DNA of 64,000 nt, from positions 18,607-82,606 of the forward strand of contig NZ_MLYP01000030.1 in assembly GCF_001866645.1 (NCBI RefSeq), written 5' to 3'. The translations under genes and the position numbers were made by a program. Under the pieces are notes generated by a model. That model did no database searches, had not been told where the DNA came from, and was given only the letters and a program-made list of their open reading frames with translations. Source of the DNA: Streptomyces colonosanans (GTDB lineage: Bacteria > Actinomycetota > Actinomycetes > Streptomycetales > Streptomycetaceae). Positions 1 through 8,862 of this stretch are shown here, in pieces; the stretch's first letter is position 1; each line of letters starts with the position of its first letter.

Positions 1-587
1 TCGCCGTCCGGTCCGGCATCGAACCCGGCCGGGTCGATTCCACCCACCGCATCGATCAGCCCACTCGCGGCGGCCTCCGCCAGCAGTGCACTCGCGCCCG
101 GCGCCCGGCGCACCCCGTGCTGCGGGAACGCGACCACCTGTACATCCAGCACTCCGGCCAGCCGTTCCCGGACCTGGGCCAGTCCCTCCACTCCGGCCAG
201 CCCATAGGCCGGCGCCACATCCACGTGCGCCCGCACCGCACGGGTGCCGCACGCCACGGCGTGGGTCAGCAGTCGGTGTGCCCGCTGGGCGAGCGGGGTG
301 CGCTGGTGCTCGTACAACTCGACATCGTCACGCACGTACTGAGGCAGGGAATGGGCCGGTCGCCGGCTGTGCCAGGGTTCTCCCCAGGCGGTTTTGTCCG
401 GGTGGATGTGAGCGTCCACGAGCGTGGGCAGTGCGATCCGGCCCGCTCCTTCCACCACCGAGGGCTCGACCCCGTCCGGCAGGCGCTCGACCAGCCGCCC
501 GTCCACGGCGACCAGGTCGACGCTTCGGGCTGCGCCGAACGGGCGGACGTCACGAAAGACGGTGGCAGTCGGGTGAGATCTCATCAT
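1..587 (-). CDS. Amidohydrolase, cytosine deaminase-like (3' end outside window)
   Basis: The reading frame enters from position 587 (tandem ATG ATG) and is still open at base 1, so about 195 N-terminal residues are visible and the C-terminus is missing. The start follows a good ribosome site (CTGGAG, 6 bases upstream). The metal-binding motif of the amidohydrolase superfamily, DAHIHPDKT, lies near residue 70, followed by an HVDV segment typical of cytosine deaminase and N-isopropylammelide hydrolase relatives. Such enzymes hydrolyse ring or side-chain amines of pyrimidines and triazines in the cytoplasm. The next gene upstream in the same direction is a guanine-type deaminase, which fits a nucleobase-catabolic unit. 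The exact substrate cannot be read from this fragment. Confidence 0.8.
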   Translation of the reverse strand, partial: MMRSHPTATVFRDVRPFGAARSVDLVAVDGRLVERLPDGVEPSVVEGAGRIALPTLVDAHIHPDKTAWGEPWHSRRPAHSLPQYVRDDVELYEHQRTPLAQRAHRLLTHAVACGTRAVRAHVDVAPAYGLAGVEGLAQVRERLAGVLDVQVVAFPQHGVRRAPGASALLAEAAASGLIDAVGGIDPAGFDAGPDG

Positions 588-669
588 TGCTCCAGGTGTG
601 CTCCGAGGCGGCGGCATCCGCCGATCACGTTGGATTGCGCGGGCAGGGCCGGCCGTGCGGGCCCGCGGG

Positions 670-1170
670 TCAGTGGGCGGTGGGGGCGTCGGCCACGTAC
701 CGCCGGCCGCCGTTGCGTTCCTGCCAGAACCGATAGACGTCCACGGCCGCCGCGCGGGGCTCGTAGCGCATGGGCAGGCGGCGCTCGTTCCAGGGCTTGG
801 CGAACTCATCGTAGAAGGTGGCGAGTTCGAAATACTTGCGGTCGTCGACGTAGTGGGGTTCGTAGGCGTCCCGGGTGGTGAGGAAGACGACTTCGTTTGG
901 CGAGCAGTAGTACAGCGCGCCCAGGCACATGGGGCAGGGGTGGGCGAGGACGTGGATGGTGACGCCGGTCAGGTGCTCGGTGCCCAGCTTGGTGCACGCC
1001 TCCCGGATGGCGAGGATCTCCGCGTGCGCGGTGGGGTCGCCGGTCTGGGCAACCTTGTTGGGGCTCTCGGCGAGGATCTCACCGTCTTTGACGATGACGG
1101 TCGCGAAGGGGCGGCCGCCCTCGGCGACGTTCTGGTGAGCGAGGTCGAGGGTGCGCTGGGCGACGTCCAT
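670..1170 (-). CDS. Nucleoside/guanine deaminase (CDA fold)
   Basis: A 166-residue zinc deaminase of the cytidine/deoxycytidylate deaminase fold, most like bacterial guanine deaminase (about 156 residues). The zinc ligands and proton shuttle are visible as HAE at 49-51 and PCPMC at 78-82. A characteristic C-terminal part follows, with PWNERRLPM near residue 130. I chose the start at 1170 because GGAGG lies 8 bases upstream; an in-frame ATG at 1230 also has a GGGAG site and would add 20 residues with no conserved features. It lies 82 bases upstream of the amidohydrolase in the same direction, so the two probably act together in purine or pyrimidine base breakdown. It is divergent from a dead LysR gene that may once have controlled it. 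Confidence 0.85.
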   Translation of the reverse strand: MDVAQRTLDLAHQNVAEGGRPFATVIVKDGEILAESPNKVAQTGDPTAHAEILAIREACTKLGTEHLTGVTIHVLAHPCPMCLGALYYCSPNEVVFLTTRDAYEPHYVDDRKYFELATFYDEFAKPWNERRLPMRYEPRAAAVDVYRFWQERNGGRRYVADAPTAH

Positions 1171-1353
1171 GGTGGATTCCTCCGAGGGAAGGCAGTTCGG
1201 GCGTGCGGCGCCCTCGACGAGGTCTGGCATGGGTCGCTCCCTTCCGTGGTCCCGGCTTCGCTGGGCCCGGCGACATCTACCCTGCACGACCTGCATCTAT
1301 AGTGTCCAAGACGCATTAGCCATAGGTTTCATTGATGACATCTATGCTTCGGC

Positions 1354-1782
1354 TTGGCTCTGGAACTGCGTCACTTGCGCTAGCTGATAGCCGTGGCCGA
1401 TCGCGGCAACTTCACGCGTGCAGCCGAAGACCTGCATATCTCCCAGCCCACCCTCTCCCAGCAGGTCCGGCAGATGGAACGTGCCATCGGGTTGCAGCTA
1501 CCGGACCGCACCGGCCGTACCGTACGGCTCACCGACGCCGGTGACGCCTATCTCCGCCATGCCCGGCGCGCCCTGCAGGACCTGGCCGCCGCCGAACGCG
1601 CCGTCCACGACGTCCAGGACCTTTCTCGCGGTCACCTCCGCCTCGGCATCACCCCCACCTTCACCGCCTACCTCGTGGGGCCGCTCACCGTCGCTGGCGT
1701 AAGTGTCGCGGGCGCACCCTCCGGCGACCTGGACGAGCAGTTCGCGCAGGCCGGCGTCGCGGCGATCAGCAACGCCGGCTGA
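1354..1782 (+). pseudogene. LysR-family regulator, degenerate (CynR-like)
   Basis: The frame encodes the start of a LysR-type DNA-binding domain: ELRHLR, then a TAG stop at 1381-1383 where the family has tyrosine, then [20 protein letters not shown] and the rest of the winged helix. A GTG at 1393 allows a 129-residue product beginning after the stop. Homology is lost after the segment TAYLVGPLT (near residue 100 of that product) and the frame closes at 1782, so the roughly 200-residue effector domain is absent. A full LysR protein has about 300 residues. The gene is therefore damaged at both ends. It is divergent from the deaminase at 670-1170 and was probably its regulator. Confidence 0.8.
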
Positions 1783-1810
1783 CCCGTCCGCCTGGCCCCA
1801 TGGGCATGCC

Positions 1811-1903
1811 TGCCGGGCGGTCCCGGCAGGCACCGGTGGCGTGCGGCCCGCCTACGACCTGGGGAGCAACAGGGTGACGCCGCTCCCTGTTGCTCCCCAG
1901 GTC
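1811..1903. terminator. Two hairpins, the second a perfect 19-bp stem
   Basis: Bases 1811-1828 form a 7-bp stem (TGCCGGG / CCCGGCA). Bases 1856-1874 are perfectly complementary to 1885-1903 (GACCTGGGGAGCAACAGGG) around a 10-base loop. There is no T-run. The position, just after the dead LysR gene and before lnt, fits an intrinsic terminator of Streptomyces type. A stem this long and perfect could also be the end of a mobile or regulatory element. Confidence 0.55.
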
Positions 1904-2006
1904 GGTACTGCGGGAGAGGCAGGTGCAAGGTCTGTCCGGCGCTCGGACATGAACCCCGCGCCCGTGCCGCACCGCGATATCCGCCACCACCATCGGAGGG
2001 CGGTCA

Positions 2007-2132
2007 ATGGACGGCGCCTTACGCACGGTGATCGAAGCGGGCAGCGTGACGGAAGAGCCTGCACAACGCCCGGCTTGCGGGGCGGACCGAACTGTCGGGG
2101 GCCTGGTCACGCCTCGTACACTCCCCGGGTGA
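2007..2132 (+). CDS. Putative 41-residue leader ORF coupled to lnt
   Basis: An ATG at 2007 follows a strong ribosome site (GGAGG, 7-8 bases upstream) and opens a 41-codon frame. The frame ends in TGA at 2130-2132, overlapping the GTG start of lnt (2129-2131) by the GTGA arrangement used for translational coupling. Codon 5 is TTA, the rare leucine codon read by the bldA tRNA in Streptomyces. The peptide has no domain I recognise; its first 15 residues faintly resemble a LysR N-terminus (TVIEAGSVT), so it may be a gene relic. If translated, it could make lnt expression depend on bldA. That is inference from position only. Confidence 0.35.
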   Translation: MDGALRTVIEAGSVTEEPAQRPACGADRTVGGLVTPRTLPG

Positions 2133-3796
2133 CCGTCACCGCAACTTCCACAGGCGAGCCGGAACAGCTCGAACCCCAGGTCGTACCCGCACCCCGTGGT
2201 GCCCGCAGGATACGCCGCCTCGTTCCGCCCGCCGCCGCGGCGCTCGCCGGAGTGCTGCTCTACGTGAGCTTTCCGCCCCGGACCCTGTGGTGGCTGGCCC
2301 TCCCGGCCTTCGCCGTCTTCGGCTGGACTCTGCGCGACCGCACCTGGAAGGCGGGCCTCGGCCTCGGCCTCGGCTACCTGTTCGGTCTCGGCTTCCTGCT
2401 GCCGCTGCTCGTGTGGACCGGTGTCGAGGTCGGCTCCGGCCCGTGGCTCGCGCTCGTCGCGGTGGAGGCGATCTACACCGCGTTGGTCGGCGCTGGTGTC
2501 GCCCTGGTCTCCCGGCTGCCCGCCTGGCCGGTGTGGGCTGCTGCCCTGTGGATCGCGGGAGAGGCGGCACGCGCGCGTGTGCCGTTCGGCGGGTTCCCCT
2601 GGGGCAAGATCGCCTTCGGTCAGGCGGACGGTGTGTTCCTGCCGCTCGCTGCGGTGGGCGGCACCCCGGTGCTCGGCTTCGCGGTCGTGCTGTGCGGCTT
2701 CGGGCTGTACGAGATCGTGCGCCTGGCCGTGGACGGGCGGCGCACCGGGGGCGTGCTGCGGCGCGGCGCGGCCCTCACGGCTCTGCTGAGCGTGGCCGTT
2801 CCCGTGGTGGGTGCGGTCGCCGCGCGCCCCCTGGTCAGCGACCAGGCCGAGAACGGCACCGCGACCGTCGCGGTCGTCCAGGGCAATGTGCCGCGCTCCG
2901 GGCTCGAGTTCAACGCCCAGCGGCGCGCCGTCCTCGACTACCACGCACGCGAGACCGAGCGCCTGGCTGCGAAGGTCAAGGCGGGCAAGGCCCCGCGGCC
3001 CGACCTCGTTCTGTGGCCCGAGAACTCCTCCGACATCGACCCCTTCTCCAACGCCGACGCCGCCGCCGTGATCGAGGGCGCCGCGAAGGCGATCGGCGTA
3101 CCGATCTCGGTCGGCGCTGTCGTCGAGCGCGACGGCAGACTGTACAACGAGCAGATCCTGTGGGATCCGGACAAGGGCCCCGTCGACACTTACGACAAGC
3201 GGCAGGTGCAGCCGTTCGGCGAGTACCTTCCGCTGCGCTCGCTGCTCGGCGCCATCAACAAGGACTGGACGTCGATGGTGCGCCAGGACTTCAGCCGGGG
3301 CCACAAGCCCGGCGTGTTCACCATGGCGGATGCCAAGGTCGGGCTCGTCACCTGCTACGAAGCCGCCTTCGACTGGACCGTGCGTTCCACGGTCACGGAC
3401 GGCGCGCAGCTGATCTCGGTGCCCAGCAACAACGCGACCTTCGACCGCAGCGAGATGACCTACCAGCAGCTCGCCATGTCCCGGGTGCGAGCCGTTGAGC
3501 ACAGCCGCACCGTCACGGTGCCGGTGACCAGCGGCGTCAGCGCGATCATCATGCCGGACGGGAAGATCACCCAGCGGACCGGGATGTTCGTGGCCGACTC
3601 GCTCGTCCAGAAGGTTCCGCTGCGCTCCTCCGAGACCCTCGCCACACGGCTCGGCACCCTGCCCGAGTTGGTCCTCGTGCTCGTCGCGGCCTGCGGGCTC
3701 GGCTGGGCGGTGGCGTCGGCGGCGCGCGGTCGTCGCGGGCGCGGTGCTCAGGACGTGCGTGCCGATGAGCGGGAAGTGACAGAACCGGCCCGCTAG
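2129..3796 (+). CDS. lnt: Apolipoprotein N-acyltransferase
   Basis: 555 residues. The N-terminal half is a bundle of hydrophobic helices beginning near residue 30, and the C-terminal half is a nitrilase-fold (carbon-nitrogen hydrolase) domain. The catalytic triad of Lnt is visible: E298 in WPENSSD, K357 in DKRQ and C409 in VTCYEA. The enzyme transfers a fatty acyl chain from phospholipid to the N-terminal cysteine of lipoproteins at the outer face of the membrane. The GTG start at 2129 gives the usual N-terminus of Streptomyces homologues (VTVTATS); the open frame extends further upstream but through the hairpin and non-coding sequence. The NUDIX gene starts 9 bases downstream and is probably cotranscribed. 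Confidence 0.93.
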   Translation: MTVTATSTGEPEQLEPQVVPAPRGARRIRRLVPPAAAALAGVLLYVSFPPRTLWWLALPAFAVFGWTLRDRTWKAGLGLGLGYLFGLGFLLPLLVWTGVEVGSGPWLALVAVEAIYTALVGAGVALVSRLPAWPVWAAALWIAGEAARARVPFGGFPWGKIAFGQADGVFLPLAAVGGTPVLGFAVVLCGFGLYEIVRLAVDGRRTGGVLRRGAALTALLSVAVPVVGAVAARPLVSDQAENGTATVAVVQGNVPRSGLEFNAQRRAVLDYHARETERLAAKVKAGKAPRPDLVLWPENSSDIDPFSNADAAAVIEGAAKAIGVPISVGAVVERDGRLYNEQILWDPDKGPVDTYDKRQVQPFGEYLPLRSLLGAINKDWTSMVRQDFSRGHKPGVFTMADAKVGLVTCYEAAFDWTVRSTVTDGAQLISVPSNNATFDRSEMTYQQLAMSRVRAVEHSRTVTVPVTSGVSAIIMPDGKITQRTGMFVADSLVQKVPLRSSETLATRLGTLPELVLVLVAACGLGWAVASAARGRRGRGAQDVRADEREVTEPAR

Positions 3797-3805
3797 GGTC
3801 GGCCC

Positions 3806-4285
3806 ATGGCTACTCCCGAATTCATCCAGAACATCCGGGCCTCCGCGGGCCATCAACTGCTCTGGCTTCCCGGCGTCAGCGCCGTCGTCTTCGACGACGA
3901 GGGCAGAGTGCTGCTCGGTCAGCGCTCCGACAACCGCGAATGGACGGTGATCAGCGGCATTCCCGATCCGGGTGAGCAGCCCGCGGACTGTGCCGTGCGC
4001 GAGGTGTACGAGGAGACGGCTGTTCGGTGCGTCGCCGAGCGGGTCGTCCTCGTCAGGTCCGGGAAGCCGGTCACGTTCGACAACGGCGACATCTGCCAGT
4101 TCATGGACATCACGTTCCGGTGCAGGGCGGTCGGGGGTGAGGCGGCCGTGAACGACGACGAGTCGCTGCAGGTCGGCTGGTTCGATGTGGACTCGCTACC
4201 GACGATGCGGGAAGGCCAGCAGTTCCGGATCAAGCAGGCGCTGTCCGATGCACCCACGTGGTTCGAATCTACGAGTTCCGACTGA
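3806..4285 (+). CDS. NUDIX hydrolase
   Basis: 159 residues with a complete NUDIX box: G51-x5-E57-x7-REVYEET (65-71), so divalent metal binding should be intact. NUDIX enzymes cleave nucleoside diphosphates linked to another group; this substrate cannot be predicted. The protein spans one domain and little else. The gene begins 9 bases after lnt on the same strand, which suggests cotranscription without implying a shared function. Confidence 0.9.
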   Translation: MATPEFIQNIRASAGHQLLWLPGVSAVVFDDEGRVLLGQRSDNREWTVISGIPDPGEQPADCAVREVYEETAVRCVAERVVLVRSGKPVTFDNGDICQFMDITFRCRAVGGEAAVNDDESLQVGWFDVDSLPTMREGQQFRIKQALSDAPTWFESTSSD

Positions 4286-4339
4286 AGTGTGGGGGGTGGC
4301 CACATAGGGTGCGATGCGGCCGCTCCCTAGGGTCGAGAT

Positions 4340-5140
4340 ATGACCCCGCCCCGCGCTTTCCCGGGCTCCGAAGCCCCCACCCTCGACTTCGGCGGACGCA
4401 TCGCCCTCGTCACCGGTGCCGCCGGCGGTATCGGCCGCGCCTGCGCGCTGCGGCTGGCCGCCGCCGGGGCCAGGGTGAGAGCGGTGGACCGGGACCCCTC
4501 CGGCCTTGACGACCTCCTCGGCGCGGCGCGTGGCCTCGCGGGCGCCGTCGAGCCGCACGTCCTCGACCTCACGGACCTGGACGCGGCCGAACAGGCCGCC
4601 GCCGGCACCGACATCCTCGTCAACAATGCGGGGCTGCAACGGGTGCGTCCCTTGGAGGAGTTCCCGCCCGATGTCTTCCACACCGTCCTGACGGTGATGC
4701 TCGAAGCCCCGTTCCGGCTCATCCGCGGGGCGCTGCCCCATATGTACGGACAGGGCTGGGGCCGCATCGTCAATGTGTCGTCGGTCCACGGGCTGCGTGC
4801 CTCCGCGTTCAAGTCGGCGTACGTCGCCGCCAAGCACGGACTCGAAGGGCTCTCGAAGACCGCCGCCCTCGAGGGCGCACCCCACGGGGTCACATCGAAC
4901 TGTGTGAACCCGGCCTATGTGCGCACGCCCCTGGTGGAGAAGCAGCTCGCGGATCAGGCGAGGGCGCACGGGATCCCCGAGGAGCGCGTGCTGTCCGAGG
5001 TGTTGCTGCAGGACAGTGCCCTCAAGCGGCTGATCGAACCGGAGGAGGTCGCCGAGGCGGTGGCGTATCTGTGCAGCCCGCCGGCGTCGTTCATCACCGG
5101 CACGTCACTGGTGCTCGACGGCGGCTGGACCGCACACTGA
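4340..5140 (+). CDS. Short-chain dehydrogenase, 3-hydroxybutyrate dehydrogenase-like
   Basis: 266 residues of the classical SDR family. The NAD-binding motif TGAAGGIG is at 25-32, NNAG at 95-98, and the catalytic set Ser147/148, Tyr161, Lys165 is in place. The C-terminal end FITGTSLVLDGGWTAH and the LQRVRPLEEFP segment resemble D-3-hydroxybutyrate dehydrogenases, which oxidise 3-hydroxybutyrate to acetoacetate in ketone-body and PHB breakdown. A GAF/PucR-type regulator follows 68 bases downstream. An MHS-family symporter then converges, consistent with uptake, use and control of a short hydroxy acid. The exact substrate is inferred. Confidence 0.85.
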   Translation: MTPPRAFPGSEAPTLDFGGRIALVTGAAGGIGRACALRLAAAGARVRAVDRDPSGLDDLLGAARGLAGAVEPHVLDLTDLDAAEQAAAGTDILVNNAGLQRVRPLEEFPPDVFHTVLTVMLEAPFRLIRGALPHMYGQGWGRIVNVSSVHGLRASAFKSAYVAAKHGLEGLSKTAALEGAPHGVTSNCVNPAYVRTPLVEKQLADQARAHGIPEERVLSEVLLQDSALKRLIEPEEVAEAVAYLCSPPASFITGTSLVLDGGWTAH

Positions 5141-5208
5141 CCGGGAGCATGCCAGGAGTTGTCCACAGGACTGGAGGGCCTGGCCGGTCCGTGGGCCATC
5201 CTGGGGGC

Positions 5209-7134
5209 ATGTCTCGCGATCACGTACAGTCCGCGGAGCGCTTCGGCACCGGTGCCGAAGCGCCGTTCCTGCAGCTTCTGGCCCGCGGCGCATCGGCCGA
5301 CGCGTACGAGCAGCCGGTCCTGCTCGCCCGTGCCGAGGGCCTGCCGCCCGAGCGCGTCCGCGAGCTCGAGCAGGCCAAGCGGCTGGCGCTACGCGTGCGT
5401 GCGGAGATGGAGGGCAGACGCCGCCGCGAGGCGGAGCTGTCCGCGCTCTTCGAGACCGCCCACGACCTGGCCGGGCTGCGTGACCTCGACGCCGTCCTGC
5501 AGGCGATCGTTCAGCGTGCCCGGTCGCTGCTGAGCACCGACGTCGCGTATCTGACCCTGCACGACGAGGCTGCGGGCGACACCTATATGAGGGTCACCGA
5601 CGGCTCGGTCGCCGCGCGCTTCCAGCAACTGCGGCTCGGCATGGGCGAGGGGCTCGGCGGCCTCGTCGCCCAGACCGCCCGCCCGTATGTGACGCCCGAC
5701 TACTTCGAGGACGGCCGCTTCCAGCACACCTGGGTGATCGACACGGGCGTACGTGACGAGGGGCTCGTGGCGATTCTCGGCGTGCCCCTGATGATCGGTC
5801 CCCAGGTCATCGGGGTGCTGTTCGCCGCCGACCGGCGTGCCCGGGTCTTCGAGCGGGAGGAGATCGCGCTCCTCGGCTCGTTCGCCGCGCTGGCCGCCGC
5901 GGCCATCGACACCGCGAACCTCCTCACGGAGACGCGTTCCATGCTGGACCGGCTCACCCGCGCCAACGAGATCATCCGCGACCGCAGTGCGGCGATCGAG
6001 CGCGCCTCGGACGTCCACGACCGGCTCGCCGAACTCGTCCTGCGCGGCGGCGGCGTCCATGACGTGGCCGCGGCGGTCTCCCAGGTCCTCGACGGCACGG
6101 TCGAGTTCACCGAGGCGGCCGCCGCTCCCACCGCCCCCCTGGAGGCATCCCGTATCGAGGGACACGCCGTGCGGCACGGGGACGACTGGATCGCCGCCGT
6201 GACGGCCGGCGGCGAGCTGCTCGGTGCGCTCGCGCTGCGCGGCCATCCGGGGCTCGACCCCGTCGACCAGCGCACCCTGGAGCGGGCCGCGATGGTGACC
6301 TCCCTGTTGCTGCTCGCCCGCCGTTCGGCCGCCGAAGCCGAACAGCGTGTCCGTGGCGAGCTGTTGGACGACCTTCTCGACGCCCGCGACAGTGACCCGC
6401 GCGTGCTGCGCGAGCGTGCCGCCCTGCTGCGTGCCGACTTCGACGCCACCCATGTGGTGCTTGCCGCCCGCCTCGACGGCGGTGCGGACGACGCCGACCA
6501 GGCAGCGGCCGCACGTCGCCGTCTGTGGTCCGCCGCCTCCCACCTCGCGGCCACCCGGCGCGGGCTCGCCGCTGCCCGGGACGGCGGTACGGTCCTGCTG
6601 CTGCCCCTCGAACCGGGTGACAGCCCGACGAGCCTGGCCCGCCGCACCGCACGGCAGCTCGCCACCGCCGTTCACGAGGCAGTCACCGTCGGAGCCTCGG
6701 CGCCCGTTGAGGACCTTGCCACCCGCCCGGACGCCGTGGCGGCGGCCTACGCGGAGGGACGGCGCTGCCTCGACGCCCTGCGCCTGATGGGTCGCGCAGG
6801 GGACGGGGCGGCCGCCGAGGACTTCGGCTTCCTCGGGCTGCTGCTTGCCGGGGACCGGGACATCGCCGGCTATGTCGAGCGCACCATCGGCCAGGTCGTC
6901 GCCTACGACGAACGCCGCGGCACCGATCTGGTGCGCACCCTCGACGCGTACTTCGCCTCCGGGATGAGCCCGGCGCGTACCAAGGACGAACTGCACGTCC
7001 ATGTGAACACGGTGGCGCAGCGCCTGGAGCGGGTGGGCCGACTGCTCGGCGACAACTGGCAGAGCCCGGCCCGCGCCCTGGAGATACAACTGGCGCTGCG
7101 GCTGCACCGGTTGTCGTCGACACCTGGGCACTGA
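5209..7134 (+). CDS. GAF and PucR-type HTH transcriptional regulator
   Basis: 641 residues. The N-terminal third contains a GAF sensor domain (about residues 65-240, with the typical YLTLHDE and GVPLMIG segments), followed by a helical linker and a GGDEF-like/CdaR-type middle region. The C-terminus is the PucR-family helix-turn-helix (about 575-640: YFASGMSPARTKDELHVHVN). I chose the ATG at 5209 because the frame upstream overlaps the dehydrogenase. The protein probably senses a small metabolite and controls the neighbouring dehydrogenase and transporter genes. Function is inferred from domain architecture and context. Confidence 0.88.
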   Translation: MSRDHVQSAERFGTGAEAPFLQLLARGASADAYEQPVLLARAEGLPPERVRELEQAKRLALRVRAEMEGRRRREAELSALFETAHDLAGLRDLDAVLQAIVQRARSLLSTDVAYLTLHDEAAGDTYMRVTDGSVAARFQQLRLGMGEGLGGLVAQTARPYVTPDYFEDGRFQHTWVIDTGVRDEGLVAILGVPLMIGPQVIGVLFAADRRARVFEREEIALLGSFAALAAAAIDTANLLTETRSMLDRLTRANEIIRDRSAAIERASDVHDRLAELVLRGGGVHDVAAAVSQVLDGTVEFTEAAAAPTAPLEASRIEGHAVRHGDDWIAAVTAGGELLGALALRGHPGLDPVDQRTLERAAMVTSLLLLARRSAAEAEQRVRGELLDDLLDARDSDPRVLRERAALLRADFDATHVVLAARLDGGADDADQAAAARRRLWSAASHLAATRRGLAAARDGGTVLLLPLEPGDSPTSLARRTARQLATAVHEAVTVGASAPVEDLATRPDAVAAAYAEGRRCLDALRLMGRAGDGAAAEDFGFLGLLLAGDRDIAGYVERTIGQVVAYDERRGTDLVRTLDAYFASGMSPARTKDELHVHVNTVAQRLERVGRLLGDNWQSPARALEIQLALRLHRLSSTPGH

Positions 7135-7251
7135 CGCCTGCGTGTACCGTCGGCACACGCTGGCGCCGGGGCACATCGGTGCCGGCGGGGGAGGGAGAAG
7201 GCGCGGCGGGCCCACGCACATACGCGCACGGGGCCGACCGCGGAGCTCGGC

Positions 7252-8637
7252 TCAGACCGTGTGTGCGTCCGTTGCCCGCGCCCTCGCGGGTTCCGTGTCC
7301 GCCGAGTCGTCGACCCGGGCCAGATCGAGATTCCGTGTCTCCTTGGCCACGCCCACCGCGATCAGGGTGAGAACGGCCGCCGCGATGACGTACAGGGCGA
7401 TCGGTGTGGAACTGCCGTAGTCGGACAACAGCGCGGTCGCGATGAGCGGGGCGGGCGCACCGGCGGCCACAGAGGAGAACTGGGCACCGATGGACGCGCC
7501 CGAATAACGCATACGGGTCGCGAACATCTCCGAGAAGAAGGCCGCCTGGGGCGCGTACATCGCCCCGTGCAGCACCAGGCCGACCGTCACCGCGAGGACC
7601 AGATTCCCGAAGCTCGCCGTGTCGATCAGCCAGAAGAACGGGAACATCCACAGGCCGACCCCGGCCGCACCCAGCAGATAGACGGGCCGGCGGCCGACGC
7701 GGTCCGAGAGCGCGCCCCATGCCGGGATGACCGCGAAGTGCACGGCCGAGGCGATGAGGACGGCGTTGAGCGCGGTCTGCTTGGAGATGTCGGCCGATGT
7801 GGTGGCGTACACGAGAATGAAGGCGGTGATCACGTAGTAGCTGATGTTCTCCGCCATGCGTGCGCCCATGGCGACCAGCACGTCCCGCCAGTGATGACGC
7901 AGGACGGACACCAGAGGCAGCTTCTCCGCGCTGGTGTTCAGGGCCGCCTTGCGGGCTTCGGCCTGCGCCAACGCCTGCTGGAACACAGGCGATTCATCGA
8001 CAGACAGACGAATCCACAAACCGACGATCACCAGTACGCCGGACAGGAGGAACGGAATGCGCCACCCCCAGGTGTCGAACGCGCGGTCCGAGAGCACGGC
8101 GGTCAGAAGTGACAGCACACCCGTCGCGAGGAGTTGCCCGGCGGGTGCCCCGGTCTGCGGCCATGAGGCCCAGAAGCCGCGCCGCCGCGCGTCGCCGTGC
8201 TCCGACACGAGCAGGACCGCACCGCCCCATTCGCCGCCGAGGGCGAAGCCCTGCACCAGACGCAGCGTCGTGAGCAGGACGGGCGCGGCGGTGCCGACCG
8301 TCGCGTGCGTGGGCAGCAGTCCGATGGCGAAGGTCGCCCCGCCCATCAGCAGCAGGCTCAGCACCAGCAACTTCTTGCGCCCGAGCCGGTCCCCGTAGTG
8401 CCCGAAGACCAAGGCGCCCAGCGGACGGGCGGCGAACCCGACGGCGTACGTCAGGAACGACAGCAGTGTGCCCACCAACGGGTCCGAGTCCGGGAAGAAC
8501 AGCTTGTTGAAGACGAGCGCGGCGGCGGACCCGTAAAGGAAGAAGTCGTACCACTCGATAGTGGTGCCGATGAGGCTCGCGGCAACGATGCGGGGGAGGT
8601 TGGACGGGGTTGGTGGAGCGGCTGCGGGGGAGGACAT
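7252..8637 (-). CDS. MFS transporter, metabolite:H+ symporter (MHS) family
   Basis: 461 residues with twelve predicted membrane segments. MHS hallmarks include IGTTIEWYDFFLYG at the N-terminus, GHYGDRLGRKK in the first cytoplasmic loop and RLVQGFALGGEWGGA in segment 4. The family imports carboxylates such as shikimate, proline, citrate or hydroxy acids with protons. The ATG at 8637 has AGGA 10 bases upstream; a GTG nine bases earlier lacks a suitable site. The gene converges on the PucR-type regulator and 3-hydroxybutyrate-type dehydrogenase, so the cargo may be a short hydroxy acid. A short palindrome lies upstream. Confidence 0.9.
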   Translation of the reverse strand: MSSPAAAPPTPSNLPRIVAASLIGTTIEWYDFFLYGSAAALVFNKLFFPDSDPLVGTLLSFLTYAVGFAARPLGALVFGHYGDRLGRKKLLVLSLLLMGGATFAIGLLPTHATVGTAAPVLLTTLRLVQGFALGGEWGGAVLLVSEHGDARRRGFWASWPQTGAPAGQLLATGVLSLLTAVLSDRAFDTWGWRIPFLLSGVLVIVGLWIRLSVDESPVFQQALAQAEARKAALNTSAEKLPLVSVLRHHWRDVLVAMGARMAENISYYVITAFILVYATTSADISKQTALNAVLIASAVHFAVIPAWGALSDRVGRRPVYLLGAAGVGLWMFPFFWLIDTASFGNLVLAVTVGLVLHGAMYAPQAAFFSEMFATRMRYSGASIGAQFSSVAAGAPAPLIATALLSDYGSSTPIALYVIAAAVLTLIAVGVAKETRNLDLARVDDSADTEPARARATDAHTV

Positions 8638-8711
8638 CGGCACCACTTCCTGGCGGTCGGCGGGGGACGTTTACGTGTCGCCACACCGTAGGAACGTGCA
8701 GGTCAGAGGCG

Positions 8712-8730
8712 TATGTGTTGGGACAACATA
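8712..8730. promoter_or_regulatory. Possible operator upstream of the MHS transporter
   Basis: TGTTG at 8716-8720 and CAACA at 8724-8728 form a 5-3-5 palindrome about 80 bases upstream of the transporter start. It could be the binding site of the nearby PucR-type regulator. The symmetry is short and could be chance. Confidence 0.25.
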
Positions 8731-8862
8731 GTTCTGGGCGTGGGAGTGCGCGTGGTCACCATGAAGGTGGTGCCGGAGCCTCTGAGGGAGCCTCGGTGAG
8801 GCCGCGAAGGGCGGTGTCCAAGTTGCTTCATTCGGGCACGATTTGGAGGCGCGGTACTGATT

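Noticed and set aside
1766..3856. A 696-residue open frame on the minus strand opposite lnt
   Set aside because: It is an antisense shadow of lnt. Its composition is dominated by R, G, A, H and D, it has no ribosome site, and the plus strand carries catalytic motifs.
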